Source: Blastobasis lacticolella
Taxonomy: Eukaryota; Arthropoda; Insecta; Lepidoptera; Blastobasidae
Direction of reading: 5' to 3'
Assembly (NCBI GenBank): GCA_905147135.1
Contig: LR990045.1
Span: 19,878,173-19,942,172, forward strand
DNA length: 64,000 nucleotides
The notes under the pieces were generated by a model. It was not told the DNA's origin, did no database searches, and saw only the letters and a list, made by a program, of their open reading frames with translations. The position numbers and the translations under genes are program-made. Of this stretch, positions 19,490 through 30,925 are shown piece after piece; position 1 is the stretch's first letter, and each line of letters begins with the position of its first letter.

Positions 19490-19625
19490 ATGATTTTTTC
19501 GTTGCTTTGGGAGGCATATGGACGGACAATCCACCTGATGGAAAGCGGCCACCGTCGTCCAGGACGCCTGTACCTGTATACATGCCGTTTGAATAACCCC
19601 ATGTTATTGTGCAAAGGAAAGCTTT
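19490..19625 (-). repeat. Repeat with CACCTGATGGAAAGCGG core (family J)
   Basis: GACGGACAATCCACCTGATG, GAAAGCGGCCACCGTCGTCC and GACGCCTGTACC are found here. Reverse-complement relatives are at 7095-7165 and 56050-56125, with weaker ones at 24395-24440 and 39140-39190. The CCATCAGGTG core is shared with families A and B, so all of these may be LINE/SINE 3' ends. Confidence 0.5.
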
Positions 19626-19782
19626 GAGGCGGAGCTCATTTACTTTTTAAAATTTAATCATCGGGTCTAACCATTTAAAAAGAAAAGATAAACAATCAAT
19701 ACTTTTCTCTTTATAACAAAGAAGCATCAACAGCTGCGCACACCAGCTGTTTCGCATTTTTGTTTCACCAAAAACAAGTACA

Positions 19783-20010
19783 TTGATTAAAAACTTGCCC
19801 CAAGTCCCTTGTGAAAGGAATTGTTCCCAAAAGGCTGTCCGCATTACCTCGCTGTATCGCGAGGCTTATCCTTTGGCCAAAGTATTGGCCAGCCTTTTGG
19901 TCATGCGAAGTGTTAACCAGGCGCTTAGACCACTCTTTGAAGAAAGTATGAGCGCCTGGTCCCCACGGCCCAAGCGTTTCTACGCCAAACGGCGCAAATA
20001 GATGATCTTC
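19783..20010 (-). repeat. LINE-like C-terminal coding relic, family K (copy 2)
   Basis: This matches 3190-3350 in word order (CTTGCCCCAAGTC, AAAAGGCTGTCCGCATTACC, ACCAGGCGCTTAG). A plus-strand 72-codon frame also runs through it but has no recognisable features. I favour the minus-strand relic because the minus-strand peptide ending GLGA plus stop is conserved between the two copies. Confidence 0.4.
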
Positions 20011-20040
20011 GCTGAGGCCAGCATATTTGCGCCGTTTGAA
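19986..20040. repeat. Perfect 15-bp hairpin
   Basis: CAAACGGCGCAAATA is followed by a 24-base loop and the exact complement TATTTGCGCCGTTTG. It overlaps the end of family K copy 2. It has no T-run, so it is not read as a terminator. Confidence 0.6.
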
Positions 20041-21956
20041 ATTTACTGCCGAAGCGGCAGCGGAACCGGCATATAATTATTTTATAATTTAGTATTAGCT
20101 TTATTTAATTTATTTCCGTCGTGTAAATATTTCTTTTAAACATATTAAATGTTTCTAATAACGTGAAAAAAGAAGTACATTGATTGTCGACGTTATAGAG
20201 GACAAACCTGTCCTCTATAATGGAACCCCATTGTGGGGGATCGCTTCCCATTAGGTAAGCTGTCTGCTCGTATGTAGAATAAGACCACGATAAGTCCGTA
20301 TTGACTGACAGTAGTAAAAATTATAAAGTGTGGATATGGCAATAATCTGGGGATAATCTATCCTTGTCACTATTAACTTGAACTTGTACGTTTAGTTTGT
20401 CTAAATTAACAGAAAAATTATCTCCCGCACTTCCTTTTTAATTGTTTTGCATATTACTTAATAATGTTTTTCATAACTCTCGAAAATAAACAATCCTACA
20501 GAAATTAAATTGTTTGTTATGACTTTTATGAATGATCAATGTCGTTTAAAAAACTTGACATAAGTTGCCATACAGAGATTTTTTAATAAATTATTCGGAC
20601 TTAGCGTGGTCTTTTCTAATTGTTTAGTATATAAAAAAAAGTTGCAATTCAGCCGCTTTACCCATCAATAGGTACACTATATCCTGTCAGCTTTAACTGG
20701 CATTCCGACGTCATACTGACGGTATTGTTGGAATAACAAAGTTAATTTCGCAGAAATACTTTTACGTTTTCTTTTTAACTTAAGTAAAGTTTTTGTCGTA
20801 ATTGTACCAAAAAATAAAATTATATTAAAAAACAGGAGACGAATGCTGTTTGCATTACCTGATAGTCCTTTGTATGAAGCGGTTTGAACAGACAAAGGAA
20901 TGACGCGCAGTTGCGTGCGTTGTAAAATAGAGGGTGATATGAACACTTTTAAGTATTTATAGTAGGTGTTCATCGCAATAGGGATTAGTATTGTCTGGAC
21001 TTTCACTGCGTTAAACTTGTACGTACTTCTTTGTATGTTAAATACCTTTCTAATTGGTAGATACAAGCACTATGGTGGCAAGATTTTTTTCAAATCTTTA
21101 CGGAACAAATATTCAAATGGGCTGTAAATACGGAATTTTAGTTTTTAATTCGGGTCAAATTAAAAACAATACCTTAATAGTTTAAAAGTAGGTTCATTCA
21201 TTACTGGATAACACTTAGGTCTTACCTGTATGACTTTTTCCACTTCTCAGTCGCAATCTTATTCACTGTTGACATGAAAAGATGTACCAGCAATCTGCAG
21301 GTATTTTAAACATTTGGAATTCTTTGGAATTTTGATTTAGTATCAAATTGAGTACGGTTGCAATGGGACAGAGTAAATCCCGGCTGAATATTTAAAATTA
21401 GCGTAGAATTCAGGACGTCTGGCAACTCTAACATACATGGTACCATTCTTAGCTAAGCAACATAGCACGTGATGGAAAAGCAATTTTACGAGAGACTATA
21501 TATAGCCTGTAAAGTAACAGACTGTTTCCCATATTGCCGGCTTTGCGAAACATTTTCATACCGTTCCTCAAGATGCAGGTTCAAAGGAACCTTTCCTAGA
21601 GAAAAGCTTCAGCACCGCACTTAATACCGTTCACTACAATTTCACTAAACATTTTTAACATCTCTATGCAACATTTATAAAGGAAAAAGACGCGCCTTTA
21701 CAAAATAATACATCAAAGTAAAAGCCGACTGACGGCAGTGGAAAAAAATGATATAGGAAGCGAAATGCTTTAGCAGTGAGGCTGTGAGACACGTAGCGGT
21801 TTAATGCTACGGCGTAGAGCGAGCTACGACTGGCACGGCAGCTAAACTTTAATGAGGTTTGGGTTGCTACGTCGGCGTATACGCAGCGCAATTCAAACAA
21901 TAGGTTCAACTGAGTTTCTGCTTTTGCGCTTGTTACATTTGGCTCATTTCAGTCGA
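20041..21956. other. Unassigned interval, with one unidentified 129-codon frame
   Basis: About 1.9 kb of AT-rich sequence. The longest frame is on the minus strand at 20677-21066 (129 codons, Lys/Ile/Leu-rich, basic). It resembles no family I know. There is a family-J-like phrase near 20225-20280. I would not call a gene here without expression evidence. Confidence 0.35.
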
Positions 21957-22292
21957 CTAAATTCAAAGCAAAAAGCGTGAGAGGTTGTCAAAGTGGAATT
22001 TGTTGTTCTTAGAATACGGTCCATTTTTGTAACACTTTCGTCAGTGAGAGCACGTTAAAGTCTACTTTAACGTACATTCTAATGTATGGTCTAATGTATG
22101 GTAAGAATAATGTCATTTTGCATCACTTTTACTATGTCGCGCGTCGGTCCGCTTTTCAAAAGGAGTAATACAAAAATGGACTGTATTCTTTGAGCAATAC
22201 ATTCCACTCTCACGTTTTTTGCTTCTGAATTTTTCTTCTGAAAGCTTCAGAGACCAAATTTACATAAATTTAATAAGCGTATAATTAGAGTG
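21957..22292. repeat. Palindromic MITE, family G (diverged copy)
   Basis: The left arm has AAAAAGCGTGAGAGGTTGTC, AAAGTGGAAT and GGTCCATTTTTGTAACAC. The right arm has AATACAAAAATGGACTGTAT, GAGCAATACATTCCACTC and TCACGTTTTTTGC, and ends at AATAAGCGTAT. Arms and order agree with 44578-44840. This copy is longer because its spacer carries extra sequence. Confidence 0.65.
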
Positions 22293-22454
22293 AATTGTGA
22301 GGTTTATTTTTAATACTAGATACATTTTTATTAGTATTTAGAAACGGAACTCCGAAGTATCACAGTGCGGGCGCGTGCATAGGTTCCCAACTAGTGTTGC
22401 ACGATGGGCTGGACTTGGCTCACTCATTGTCCAGTCCAGTGTCCCGGTTTTAGG

Positions 22455-22535
22455 TTTAATCATCATCCTCATATCAGCGGGAAGACGCCCACTGCCGGGC
22501 ATAGACCTTCCCTAGAGATCTCTACAAATTTCTCC
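22455..22535 (-). repeat. LINE-E type 3' terminus (fragment)
   Basis: ATCATCATCCTCATATCAGC and GGGAAGACGCCCACTGCC, then GGGCATAGACC, are the reverse complement of the end of the LINE-E fragment at 47108-47432. Confidence 0.6.
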
Positions 22536-22794
22536 AGATCCTGCTAAAAGTCAGAAGCACGCACAGCCGCTTCTCACATGAAAAATGATTTGTTTTTGTG
22601 CTATCCATGCCATAAGCAATGCTTGGGTAGGAACTGTAAAACACTCTTTAGTCAAAAGATAGAAATTTCATGCCGTTTCATGTAATCCTACCCTGAACTT
22701 TGAAGAAAACTGTACCTACTAATTTTTTGTTATTTTCTAAACACAAAGGTTAGGCTAAGGGAGTGATATACCTACTCTCCAGGGAAAACCTATT

Positions 22795-22920
22795 ATTATA
22801 TTATTTATTGTATACACACTTAATTAGATACATCAAACAAAAAAGAGTACAATGGCGAACTTATATCTATGAGAGATTTCTTCCAGCTAACCACAAATGA
22901 TGTGAAGCAAATTGTATAGC
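22795..22920 (-). repeat. LINE-C type 3' terminus (fragment)
   Basis: ACAATGGCGAACTTATATCT, GAGAGATTTCTTCCAGCTAA and CC resemble the segment GCGGGCTTATCCCACAATGG, GATTTCTTCCAGCTAACC at 53390-53430. That segment lies just inside the 3' end of the nested LINE at 53313-54641. The same relative order of tail and TTCCAGCTAACC suggests another 3' end of that family. Confidence 0.5.
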
Positions 22921-23129
22921 GGGACAGGCAAAGCATACAAAGCTAGAACATACTTATACAGGTAGGGAGACAACTAAAAAGTAATTATTCACTACAAAAT
23001 ACCCCTCTAAAACATAATACAATAATAATACTAATAATATATACGCTACTAAATGATTTAATAATATACATATAAATTAATTACAAAGTCAGAGAGAGAT
23101 CGTTTTAGCTTCTTTTAAATGTATTAAGT

Positions 23130-23405
23130 TTTTTTTTATATCATACGGTAGGCAAACAGGCAAGCGGGCCACCTGATGGAAAGTGGTCACCACTGCCTAT
23201 AGACATTAGCAACACCAAGTGTATCGCCTATGCGTTGCTTACCTCTGTAGCACGTTGCATCCCCACCCCATGGAGCACTGGAGACCTTACTCACCGGCAG
23301 AAACACAATACTATTTAAAAGAGTATTGTTTAGTTGCGGTATTCTGTAAGGCGGAGATACCAGTCGGGCGGCTCCAATTCGAACGGGCGAAAATGCCCTA
23401 CCTCC
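23130..23405 (-). repeat. Retroposon family B (copy, minus strand)
   Basis: It starts on the plus strand with a T run (the poly(A) tail), then ATCATACGGTAGGCAAACAG, GCAAGCGGGCCACCTGATGG and AAAGTGGTCACC, and continues to GTCGGGCGGCTCCAATTCGA. It covers most of the family and is close to the 1555-1919 copy, apart from a deletion of about 60 bp. Confidence 0.7.
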
Positions 23406-25016
23406 TACGAAGTACCTACCTATATACATATAGTATATAGTATAGTACATATATATTTATTACACTTCAAGTATTCATGCGTAGTCGAGATGTTTGTCTA
23501 ATATGCATTAAAGGAAGTGGATAATTCAAAACGATCTTTAATTTTAATTTTATTGTTTAACCGGATCGGAAATATCTTGATCCTGATAACGAATCAAAAT
23601 TTCACATTACTCTTCACGACGGCGAAGATCACACAACGGAGAGACAGCCTCAACACGTTCGCTGACAGTACGCCTACAGGCGAGCAAGTTAAATGATGCG
23701 GAGTATTGCGGAGTAATAGTACGTCTAAGGACGGGGTACTTTTTTTACGAGTTTGGACACTACGTCGACCGACGATACTTTTGCTTATAACTATTAGGAA
23801 GAACAATATTCACTGTCATCTTGTGAGCACTCTCGTATTTCTTACTGTTGTGTTACGAGTTTTATAGGTAGTTTTTAAACTATGCTATGTAAAAATGTAT
23901 ATACACAGCCACAAATAACATACAAACTTAACCCTAAACCTAAATCTATATTTACAGATAAAAAGCCTCTTCCAGGGCATTCCCGTGAGGCATGGTGCCC
24001 AGAAAGCTGCCAACAAGTGTCGTATTGAGTTGGTAATTAGAACAAATATGACGTTGATGTTGACGTCCCAGCATAGTGTATGTACGTACGTCAGTCGACG
24101 GGTATCATTTTATATGGAAAATTCTACTGCCGCATCAGGGTGACAGAGCAAGTGCTTAATATCAGCGAACGTGTCAATTGTTAAAATCAATTTAAAATCA
24201 ATCATTGTAAATGTCAACGAACGTGTGATGTGCTATGTGTAATTAACGACTTATTTTTTTCTTCTTTCTTTCTTTCTTTGAATTAAAACATTGACAATAA
24301 CAGCTGTAACTGGCACTACTACTTAGAGTTCTTCAAAAGACATGTCTATACCTCAAAGTTCGTTCTGTCTCTTCAGTATTCAGGTGTCCTGGGTTATGGT
24401 GACTGCTTTCCATCGGGTGTGACTCTTTGTGTAACTAAAACAATATGTCACTTTAACAACAATCCTCAGCAATGACGAAAACGAGGTAACAGAAGGAAAC
24501 CCAATAACATAACTAACATTATCCCTGAACTATATGGGCTACCTTGATTTCGGAAGTAGACCCTTAATATAGTGTCCGACCGAAGGCCAATTTCGGCCAA
24601 AAATTAATAGGATATCGCCACAACCTTCCGCCGAAGCCAAACTCAAAAGCTTAAAAGCTTTAAGAAATGTTGTTCAAGAGCGGCTTCAAACTATTTTGGA
24701 CTTTTATTTTCTTAAATATTAACTAATAATATAGAAAAGTAATTTAAATCATCTCTAGAAGTTGATCTAGCGATGTTAAAAAGTAACCTTGCAATTGATT
24801 TGTCAAAAATAATAAAAACTACCTTCTACGAATCCGGCCATATCGTGTGCGCACAAATAGGCTGCACGTTTTTGTCAGGTTTGCAAGCTTCCATATAAAC
24901 GGGCCTTATAGTTAACTTGCAAATCCCAAGATTAGAAAGTTATCAACGCTTAATTAACAACTTGTTGATGACAAAGCAAGGTTACAAGGGACCTTGTTAC
25001 CGAAGACAAAATCTAG
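23406..25016. other. Unassigned interval
   Basis: About 1.6 kb without a supported gene. It includes short AT-rich runs (TATAGTATATAGTATAG near 23430) and a (TTTC)n-like run at 24258-24280 (TTCTTCTTTCTTTCTTTCTT). A weak family-J-like phrase is at 24395-24440. Confidence 0.4.
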
Positions 25017-25362
25017 ATATATGTTAATGTTCCGGTTGTGCTTTCGCGAACTCGCCTGGGGACCTCCTTAACCATGATCCAGGATTTAGCTGATCAGCTA
25101 ATTTCAGTAGAGCGACTGCCCTCTGACCTCCGTGATCCTGCTACCAGGGAAACCTGACCAGATTGGATCATGGTTACACATTCAGTCGCTTGTATGTTCA
25201 GGTTTTATGACGATGTTTTCCCTCACCGTAAGAGCATTGGTTAGCATTCAAGTAATGTACACAACTCAGAAAAGAGTCATTGATATATGGCCGCAGTGGG
25301 ATTCGATCCCGGTACCTCTCGCTTACGAGTACGATACGTTGACCACTCAGCCACCGACGCTC
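25017..25362 (-). repeat. tRNA-derived SINE1 (copy b, near full length)
   Basis: This is the reverse complement of the element at 16844-17190. The plus strand ends CAGCCACCGACGCTC, and box B is readable as GGGATCGAATCCC-type sequence near 25301-25313 (GGATTCGATCCC on the plus strand). The 3' body begins near 25017 with GTTAATGTTCCGGTTGTGC. A 130-codon plus-strand frame that crosses it is a chance reading. Confidence 0.8.
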
Positions 25363-25739
25363 CGACGCTTTAACAACTTGTTGGTTTCATTACCAAATCC
25401 AAATTCAAGATATCCATATAACGGCATTAATTTACATTACAAGGCGAACATTCCCTTCTTATCTCTCACCGGCTGGTTGTACCGAAACAATTTTTCCTTA
25501 AACATTTATTCAGTCAAGGCCTAAAATTAGCTAAGGAATTAACATAATCAAATCCTGCCAAGTAGCAGTTAGTTAGGGAAGTCTTGCGGTATTTTTTTAG
25601 AAAATTAACTCGACGCTGAATTTGAAATAATTTTGGTTGCTTCCATGGATTATAATGACTCGTCTTCTGTTAGCTTCTTTGGGGTTTTTCGTTGAAAATT
25701 TAGAATGAGAATGTTAGGCCGTGTTAATTGTCGTTGAGA

Positions 25740-25960
25740 AGTATGAATAACCTAATTGACAGAAAAGTCTACTTAAACTCAAATATTTTCTAAACTACAT
25801 AACTGACTTTAATAAAACTTTAAACTGGCTCTCAAACAGAGAAAACCCCATCCAAATCGGTCCATCCGTTCGGCAGCTACGATGCCACAGACAGACACAC
25901 AAGGCACAGATACACACATCAAAGTTATAACACCCCTTTTCCAGATAGTACGAATTTTAA
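25740..25960 (-). repeat. Dispersed repeat, family H (copy)
   Basis: On the minus strand TGTGTCTGTCTGTGGCATCG, TAGCTGCCGAACGGATGG, ACCGATTTGGATGGGGTTTT and TTTGAGAGCCAGTTTAAA match family H. This and the 61145-61380 copy are the best preserved. Confidence 0.65.
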
Positions 25961-26289
25961 CATGGAAATGTTAATAGATAAAATAGTGTATCCAACTGCA
26001 TATATTTAGATATTAAAACACTCGTGTCAAACTATTATTACACTCGGCTGTTAAAGCCTCGTGTGAAAAAGAGTCACTCATGTTTTAATGCAGTCTTTTA
26101 TATGCGAGTTGCAAGAGCTACTGTTTTATTTAAGAAATTCAAACTTGTTTATATGAAAGGAAGATAAAAGAACGAGCGGGTCACATGATGAAAAACATTC
26201 ACCGCCGCCCAGAGATACCTGCAACATCACAGAAGTCGCGAATGCGTTGACGATATTTATACTAGATGTCTAGTTTCGTAAAGGTTGAC

Positions 26290-26420
26290 AACCTAAGTCT
26301 TAGTGATTCAGATGGTTAACGTGCCGTTCAGCCACGCAGAGGTCCCAGGTTCGATTCCCGGCCGTGCAGAAACAGAAATAATTAATTTTAATTTCTGTTA
26401 CGCGAACTGGGTGTTATCTA
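26290..26420 (+). repeat. tRNA-derived SINE2 (head, copy 1)
   Basis: GAGGTCCCAGGTTCGATTCC carries a good box B (GGTTCGATTCC). It is followed by CGGCCGTGCAGAAA and the diagnostic TTTTAATTTCTGTTACG, then TGGGTGTTATCTATACA. Box A is weak (AGATGGTTAACG). Other copies are 28388-28625 and 37425-38035. Confidence 0.7.
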
Positions 26421-26504
26421 TACATATAATAAAACAGTTAAAAAGTTGTATCTGTACATAGAATATATTAAAAAAAAATTATGGGCCATGAAAAAATAGT
26501 AATA

Positions 26505-26890
26505 GAATAAGAATATTTTTAATTTTTGTCTGTCTGTTTGTACACGCTAATCTCCGAAACTACTAGACGGATTCGAATGAAACTTTTTAAATTCATTTTG
26601 GAAACCGGTAATACCTAATGTAGAACCATAATAGACCAGCTAAACTATAAAAAATATGGAAATAACGCTGAATAGATTTTGATAAAGTTTTCACAGTTTG
26701 GTGGTTTAGGGTCCAACTTAAAGTCTAGGCCATGTTTCATCTAATTCGCTTGAGCAGAACCTGAGTTACAGCTTGACCTCTCCGTAGACGACCTTTCATA
26801 CATTAGGGAGGTCATTTAAAATGGTCTCTGAAGACTTTCTCCTCACACACTGACCTAAAAACTATTTCCACGCAGACGAAGTCGCTATAC
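26505..26890 (+). repeat. Dispersed repeat, family H2 (copy 2)
   Basis: This matches 1-395 in reverse orientation: CTGTTTGTACACGCTAATCT, TAGAACCATAATAGACCAGC, GGTGGTTTAGGGTCCAACTT, CAGAACCTGAGTTACAGC and ACATTAGGGAGGTCA. It ends CACGCAGACGAAGTCGC, the hairpin end shared with 34618-34640. It is non-coding. Confidence 0.65.
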
Positions 26891-27479
26891 TTAATAAAAG
26901 CTTGTACAAAGAACGTTACAACCCAATAGGTTGAATCAGGGCGCTTTTTCAACTCCGTTGAGAGCTTGCGGCGACGTCAATGTGCCAGTTTTTTGTAATC
27001 ACAGCGCCGATAGATTGCATTCCGGGGCTCACCCACTTTTGCAATTTCTCCGCTCCCAGACCGCGGGTGCGGTGCGGTGCGGTGCAGTGCAGTAGCGACA
27101 GCAGCACGAGTTCGCGAACTAATTTCATAGTTTTATACAATGCTTCTAGAAAATAGTTTTTGTTGTGGTTTTCTGCAATCTGTGAAAGGGATTTTGTGAA
27201 GAGGAACGAAAGGCGTCAAAACCTGGAAGTCGGACCGTCATCGAGACCTATAGAGTACTTAGAAGAATACCTAAAATCTTAAAATTTGGCTAATAGCTGG
27301 TAACGGGTAAAGATCGAAAACTGTGAATTAATTGATAAATGTCAAAAAAGCATTTTGATTCTCCCAAACAGTTACCTATATAATATATAATGCACTAGAA
27401 GGTATCATCTTTTTGCAAAAATTATTAAAAAGAAAGACTCCCCAAGTCAGTACAGTACTTGAATACTACGATGCTCGTA
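26891..27479. other. Mostly unassigned interval with a (GGTGC)n run
   Basis: About 590 bp. Only a short pentanucleotide run at 27064-27094 (GGTGCGGTGCGGTGCGGTGC, then GTGCAGTGCAG) stands out. A 63-codon minus-strand frame across it is a low-complexity reading. Confidence 0.45.
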
Positions 27480-27582
27480 CGGTAAGGGAAAACATTGTAA
27501 TGAAACCTGCACATTCAGGCGACTAAATGTGGAACGACAGGCCAACCAGGATCACGAAGGTGAGATGGAAGTCCTCATGTCA
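27480..27582 (+). repeat. SINE1 fragment
   Basis: AAGGGAAAACATTGTAATGA, AACCTGCACATTCAGGCG and GGATCACGAAGGTGAGATGG match the SINE1 body. Confidence 0.55.
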
Positions 27583-27872
27583 ATTGCTGAAAACCGCATG
27601 AAAATCCGTTCAGAAGCTTTTGAGTTCATCGCGTACAGACAGACAGACGCGGCGTGGTACTTATGTTTTATAATTTTAAAGAGATCTAAGTTTCTCATCT
27701 AAGTTTTCTGCTGTCCGTACCTAGAGCGCAAGTCAGCGCGGTGCATTCTAGCGTTTTATTTACCTTCCATGAATTGTACTTTTCTTAATGAGATCGTAAG
27801 ACACGCCTGTCGCTCCCAGGGCGGCAATTGGAACGCAATGCAAAAGTAGGGGTTTGTAGTTAGTGTAAGGGT

Positions 27873-28125
27873 AGAGCTCGTCTAATCTAAGATGACGCGC
27901 CCCACTATCGCATTAACGCACACAAGCAAGTTTAAAATATGGACGCAATACATATACAAATGCCGTTGTAATTGGTCATTCATTTGCCGGTTAAATTCAA
28001 ACGTAGGAGCACGCGTCGTTCATTGGCTCCCACACAGATGAAGTGTCGTTATCAATATTTGCACTCACACATCGAAAGCAACTAACTAAGTAGTGGGGCC
28101 CGTCATTTTAAACTAGACGAGCTCT
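27873..28125. mobile_element. MITE D, copy 2 (opposite orientation to copy 1)
   Basis: The ends AGAGCTCGTCTAATC and TAGACGAGCTCT are inverted repeats that extend about 35 bp to CCCCACTA/TAGTGGGG. The inside matches 5161-5425 in reverse orientation, apart from a 12-bp gap near 28020 where copy 1 has extra bases. The flanks read TA/GAGCTCGTC...GACGAGCTC/TA, which fits a TA target duplication. Confidence 0.85.
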
Positions 28126-28387
28126 ACCTATGAAGACGACCTGAGTGGTTGCAATGAAATAACTATTTTAGTGTCTAAGGAAAAAAACCTTGAGTACGTT
28201 TATATTGCTAAATCTGAATTGCTATGTCTTGTAATAATGACGGTGACTATAGCACAGGAGTTTCTTCTCCTTTTTTTAGTCACCATATTTCTGATGTAAC
28301 CACATATTAATACTGTTTTAAGCTTATAAGTATAGACGTAAGAATACCCTGTATAAGTATTTACACAAATAAATAAATATTATAATA
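28126..28387. other. Unassigned interval
   Basis: About 260 bp, AT-rich, without a supported feature. AATAAATATTATAATAAATA at 28366-28397 is a short AT repeat just before SINE2. Confidence 0.3.
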
Positions 28388-28625
28388 AATATTATAATGG
28401 TCAACATGCAAGAGGTCCCGGTTTCGATTCCCGGCCGGGCAGAAATTGAAATGATGAATTTTAATTTCTGTTACGGGTCTGGGTGTTCTATGTATAATAA
28501 GTATGTATTTTAAAAGTATTTAAATAGTATATCAGTTATCTAGCACCCATAGTAAAAGCTTTGCTTAGTTTGGAGCTAGATGGCGCTGTGTGAATTTGTC
28601 CACGAATATTTATTTACCTACCTTT
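28388..28625 (+). repeat. tRNA-derived SINE2 (longest copy)
   Basis: It begins at a decayed tRNA-like head with GAGGTCCCGGTTTCGATTCC (box B with one change). It continues through TTTTAATTTCTGTTACGGG, TCTGGGTGTTCTATG and TATCTAGCACCCATAG to the 3' end AGCTTTGCTTAGTTTGGAGC, then TTTATTTA. The 3' end is mirrored by a minus-strand fragment at 28928-28994. Confidence 0.7.
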
Positions 28626-28927
28626 ACATATATTAAAAGTTAATTAAATATATTTTTTATACTAAAAAACTTTAAGTCGTTTATACAGACGACGATATCA
28701 AACGAACATTGATATTTACTCCTAATCAAAGTAAAAAGGTTTTAAGGCGACACCAATAGGTAACGCTTCAAAAATAGGGAAAATCGGCGACATGCATCAA
28801 ACTATTGACTTTTTCATGTCGAAAATAAAAATTTAAAGTGTTTTGACTATTATTTATAGGCTTGGAGTTCAAGGAGCCTCTAGGAGACATGTACAAAAGT
28901 TATTCTAGATTTTCTGTTTTTAGAAAA
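28626..28927. other. Spacer between inverted SINE2 ends
   Basis: About 300 bp with no repeat match in this window. Together with the arms it forms a 440-bp inverted-repeat structure. Confidence 0.4.
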
Positions 28928-28994
28928 TAAATAAATATGCTTGGACAAATTCACACAGCGCCAGCTAGATTCTAGCCCCAAAGTAAGCAAAGCT
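28928..28994 (-). repeat. SINE2 3' end (inverted partner)
   Basis: TGGACAAATTCACACAGCGC is the reverse complement of GCGCTGTGTGAATTTGTCC in 28582-28600. Matching continues to AGCAAAGC. Both copies share the same GATGGCGCTGTGTGAATTTG-type variant. Confidence 0.65.
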
Positions 28995-30364
28995 AAATAT
29001 AGGTAAAACGTTTAGTTCAAGCCAAATTAAGTAATTTTCGAGAAAATGTAGATATACTTTCATGCGAATACGTTATTATTGTTATTAACTTTAATATATG
29101 TGCAATTGCCTGTTGATGTAGACTTTAAATAGAAGAATTGCCTACGCTACGTCGATTGTAAAATTACACAACTTTTTGTAAAACTCTCTCGTTTTTGAAA
29201 TTCGAATGTACGCTCTATTCTGCCTTGACTGTTAAAAAAACAATAAACAAGCAAGTTCGAGTACGACTCCGCCATTAGAGTTCTGAAATAACAAATATAA
29301 AACATTTGATTGATGAAATCTGTTCAATATCACTTGTTATTCGTTGCTATTTGAGATAACTACGAAACCGCGAGAAAGAACGTCGCTTGTATGAAGTCGA
29401 CAGTGCCAAGCCTTCTGCATCGTGAATTCTCATGTAACGGCTCATATTCATTACCTAACTGGGTGAACATACATTTCAAAAATTATTCATACTTATTTAA
29501 TTAAAACCACAAGCAGGGCTGGCTCATTCCTCGGCCAACGTATAGGAATAGCTATCCAGCGGGGGAATGCAGCCACCCGTATGGACGCCATTCCCAACAG
29601 TAGCAGCGAGTATTTTTACAAATGGATTTTTAGATTGGGGTTCTAGATTAATTTAATTTTAGTTACATAACTCAGTTTTCATATTTACTTAGTTTATATA
29701 TGTTATATGTTTTTGTTTAATAAATATTGACGTTCGTCATTTGCTTCAAAAACCAAAAGTCAATTAGTGGGGGAAATATATTTCCTATGAAAAAATCATT
29801 ACTGAAATGTACCCTAAATCGAACGACTATTTCTTATTCACTTTTCCCTTTGTAGATTTAATTGAAACAAAAAGTGAAAGAATTAATTCGTAATGGAACA
29901 AACGAGGAAAGAATGGCATTACTTCCCTTTAATCGCCATTCTGTTGACGTCATTGGCTGTTTAATAATACTTTTTAATCTGTCATAATTGATTTTCTTTT
30001 GCTGAAACTTAAGTGCTTTCATTTAATTTCGGTTGGGTCTGGGCGTTAAATTTAATATTCTAATGCAAACCAAAGCCAAAGTTATGAAATAAAACCATAA
30101 CCTATCTATATCCATAGTGTAAAACAACATCACTGCTCGCTTTCTGTCCCTTTGTATCGATGTACGCTTAGATCTTTTAAACTACGCAACGGATTTTAAT
30201 GCGGTTTTCAACAATACATAAACTGATTTAATAGAAAGGTTTATAATAAAGAAAAAAAGGGTTGGTAGGGGTAAAGTAGGTTTAGGGTAGGTGTAGTGTA
30301 GTGTAGGGGTACGACGCCACGCAATCGAAGTCGCGCCGGGTCGCCGGTTTCAAATTTAATGATT
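28995..30364. other. Unassigned interval
   Basis: About 1.37 kb. A weak family-H-like phrase (AACGGATTTTAATGCGGTTTTC) is at 30188-30210. No gene or complete repeat is supported. Confidence 0.4.
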
Positions 30365-30465
30365 TTTCCTAATGCCTGCAATCTCCAACCCGCCTGCCAA
30401 GCATGTACATTATGGCAATAGCCTTCCATTTCGTGGGAAAGGCACTAAATCCTGCAGTAAAGTGT
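30365..30465 (+). repeat. Family C fragment
   Basis: GCAATCTCCAACCCGCCTGC, CAAGCATGTACATTATGGCA, ATAGCCTTCC and TCCTGCAGTAAAGTG match family C. Confidence 0.55.
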
Positions 30466-30925
30466 TATATTATGATAGAGTTACATAACAGAGATATTGA
30501 CGCCGAGATGAATATTTTAGTAATACAGCTACCTCTTTCCACCAGATGCGCTGTTTCGTTGTATACAAAGTTGCATCAAACTAGCAGTATCAAATGAACG
30601 TAACTTTATTCATTTGCGAAACGCTCCCAGCTAGCTTTCTCGGTTTCTCGACGCGAGCGACACATTTTCATGTCCATAATCTGTTTCGTTATACAAACTT
30701 CAAGCGTTCGTTAAAACTTTCTTGCGTCATAACTCCTTCTCTTAATTCTATGGGACGGTGGCACAGCGGTGTTATATTTATGAAATTAGAAATGAGGGCA
30801 CCTGGTTTGTGGTCTGTGTGTCTCGTTAGATGTCTTTGATTTGTGGGAGGTTCTTTGTCGGGATTCTTACATTGTAGATACAATTATTGATGTACGTTTC
30901 TGTACGTGATAAGCGAGTAGATACC

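Noticed and set aside
19783..20001. 72-codon plus-strand gene
   Set aside because: The same DNA on the minus strand matches a repeated LINE-like C-terminal relic at 3190-3350.
20677..21066. 129-codon minus-strand protein gene
   Set aside because: Basic, AT-driven composition, no domain, no neighbouring exon or repeat support. Left as an unidentified frame.
25132..25524. 130-codon plus-strand gene
   Set aside because: It reads antisense through a SINE1 copy; the frame is accidental.
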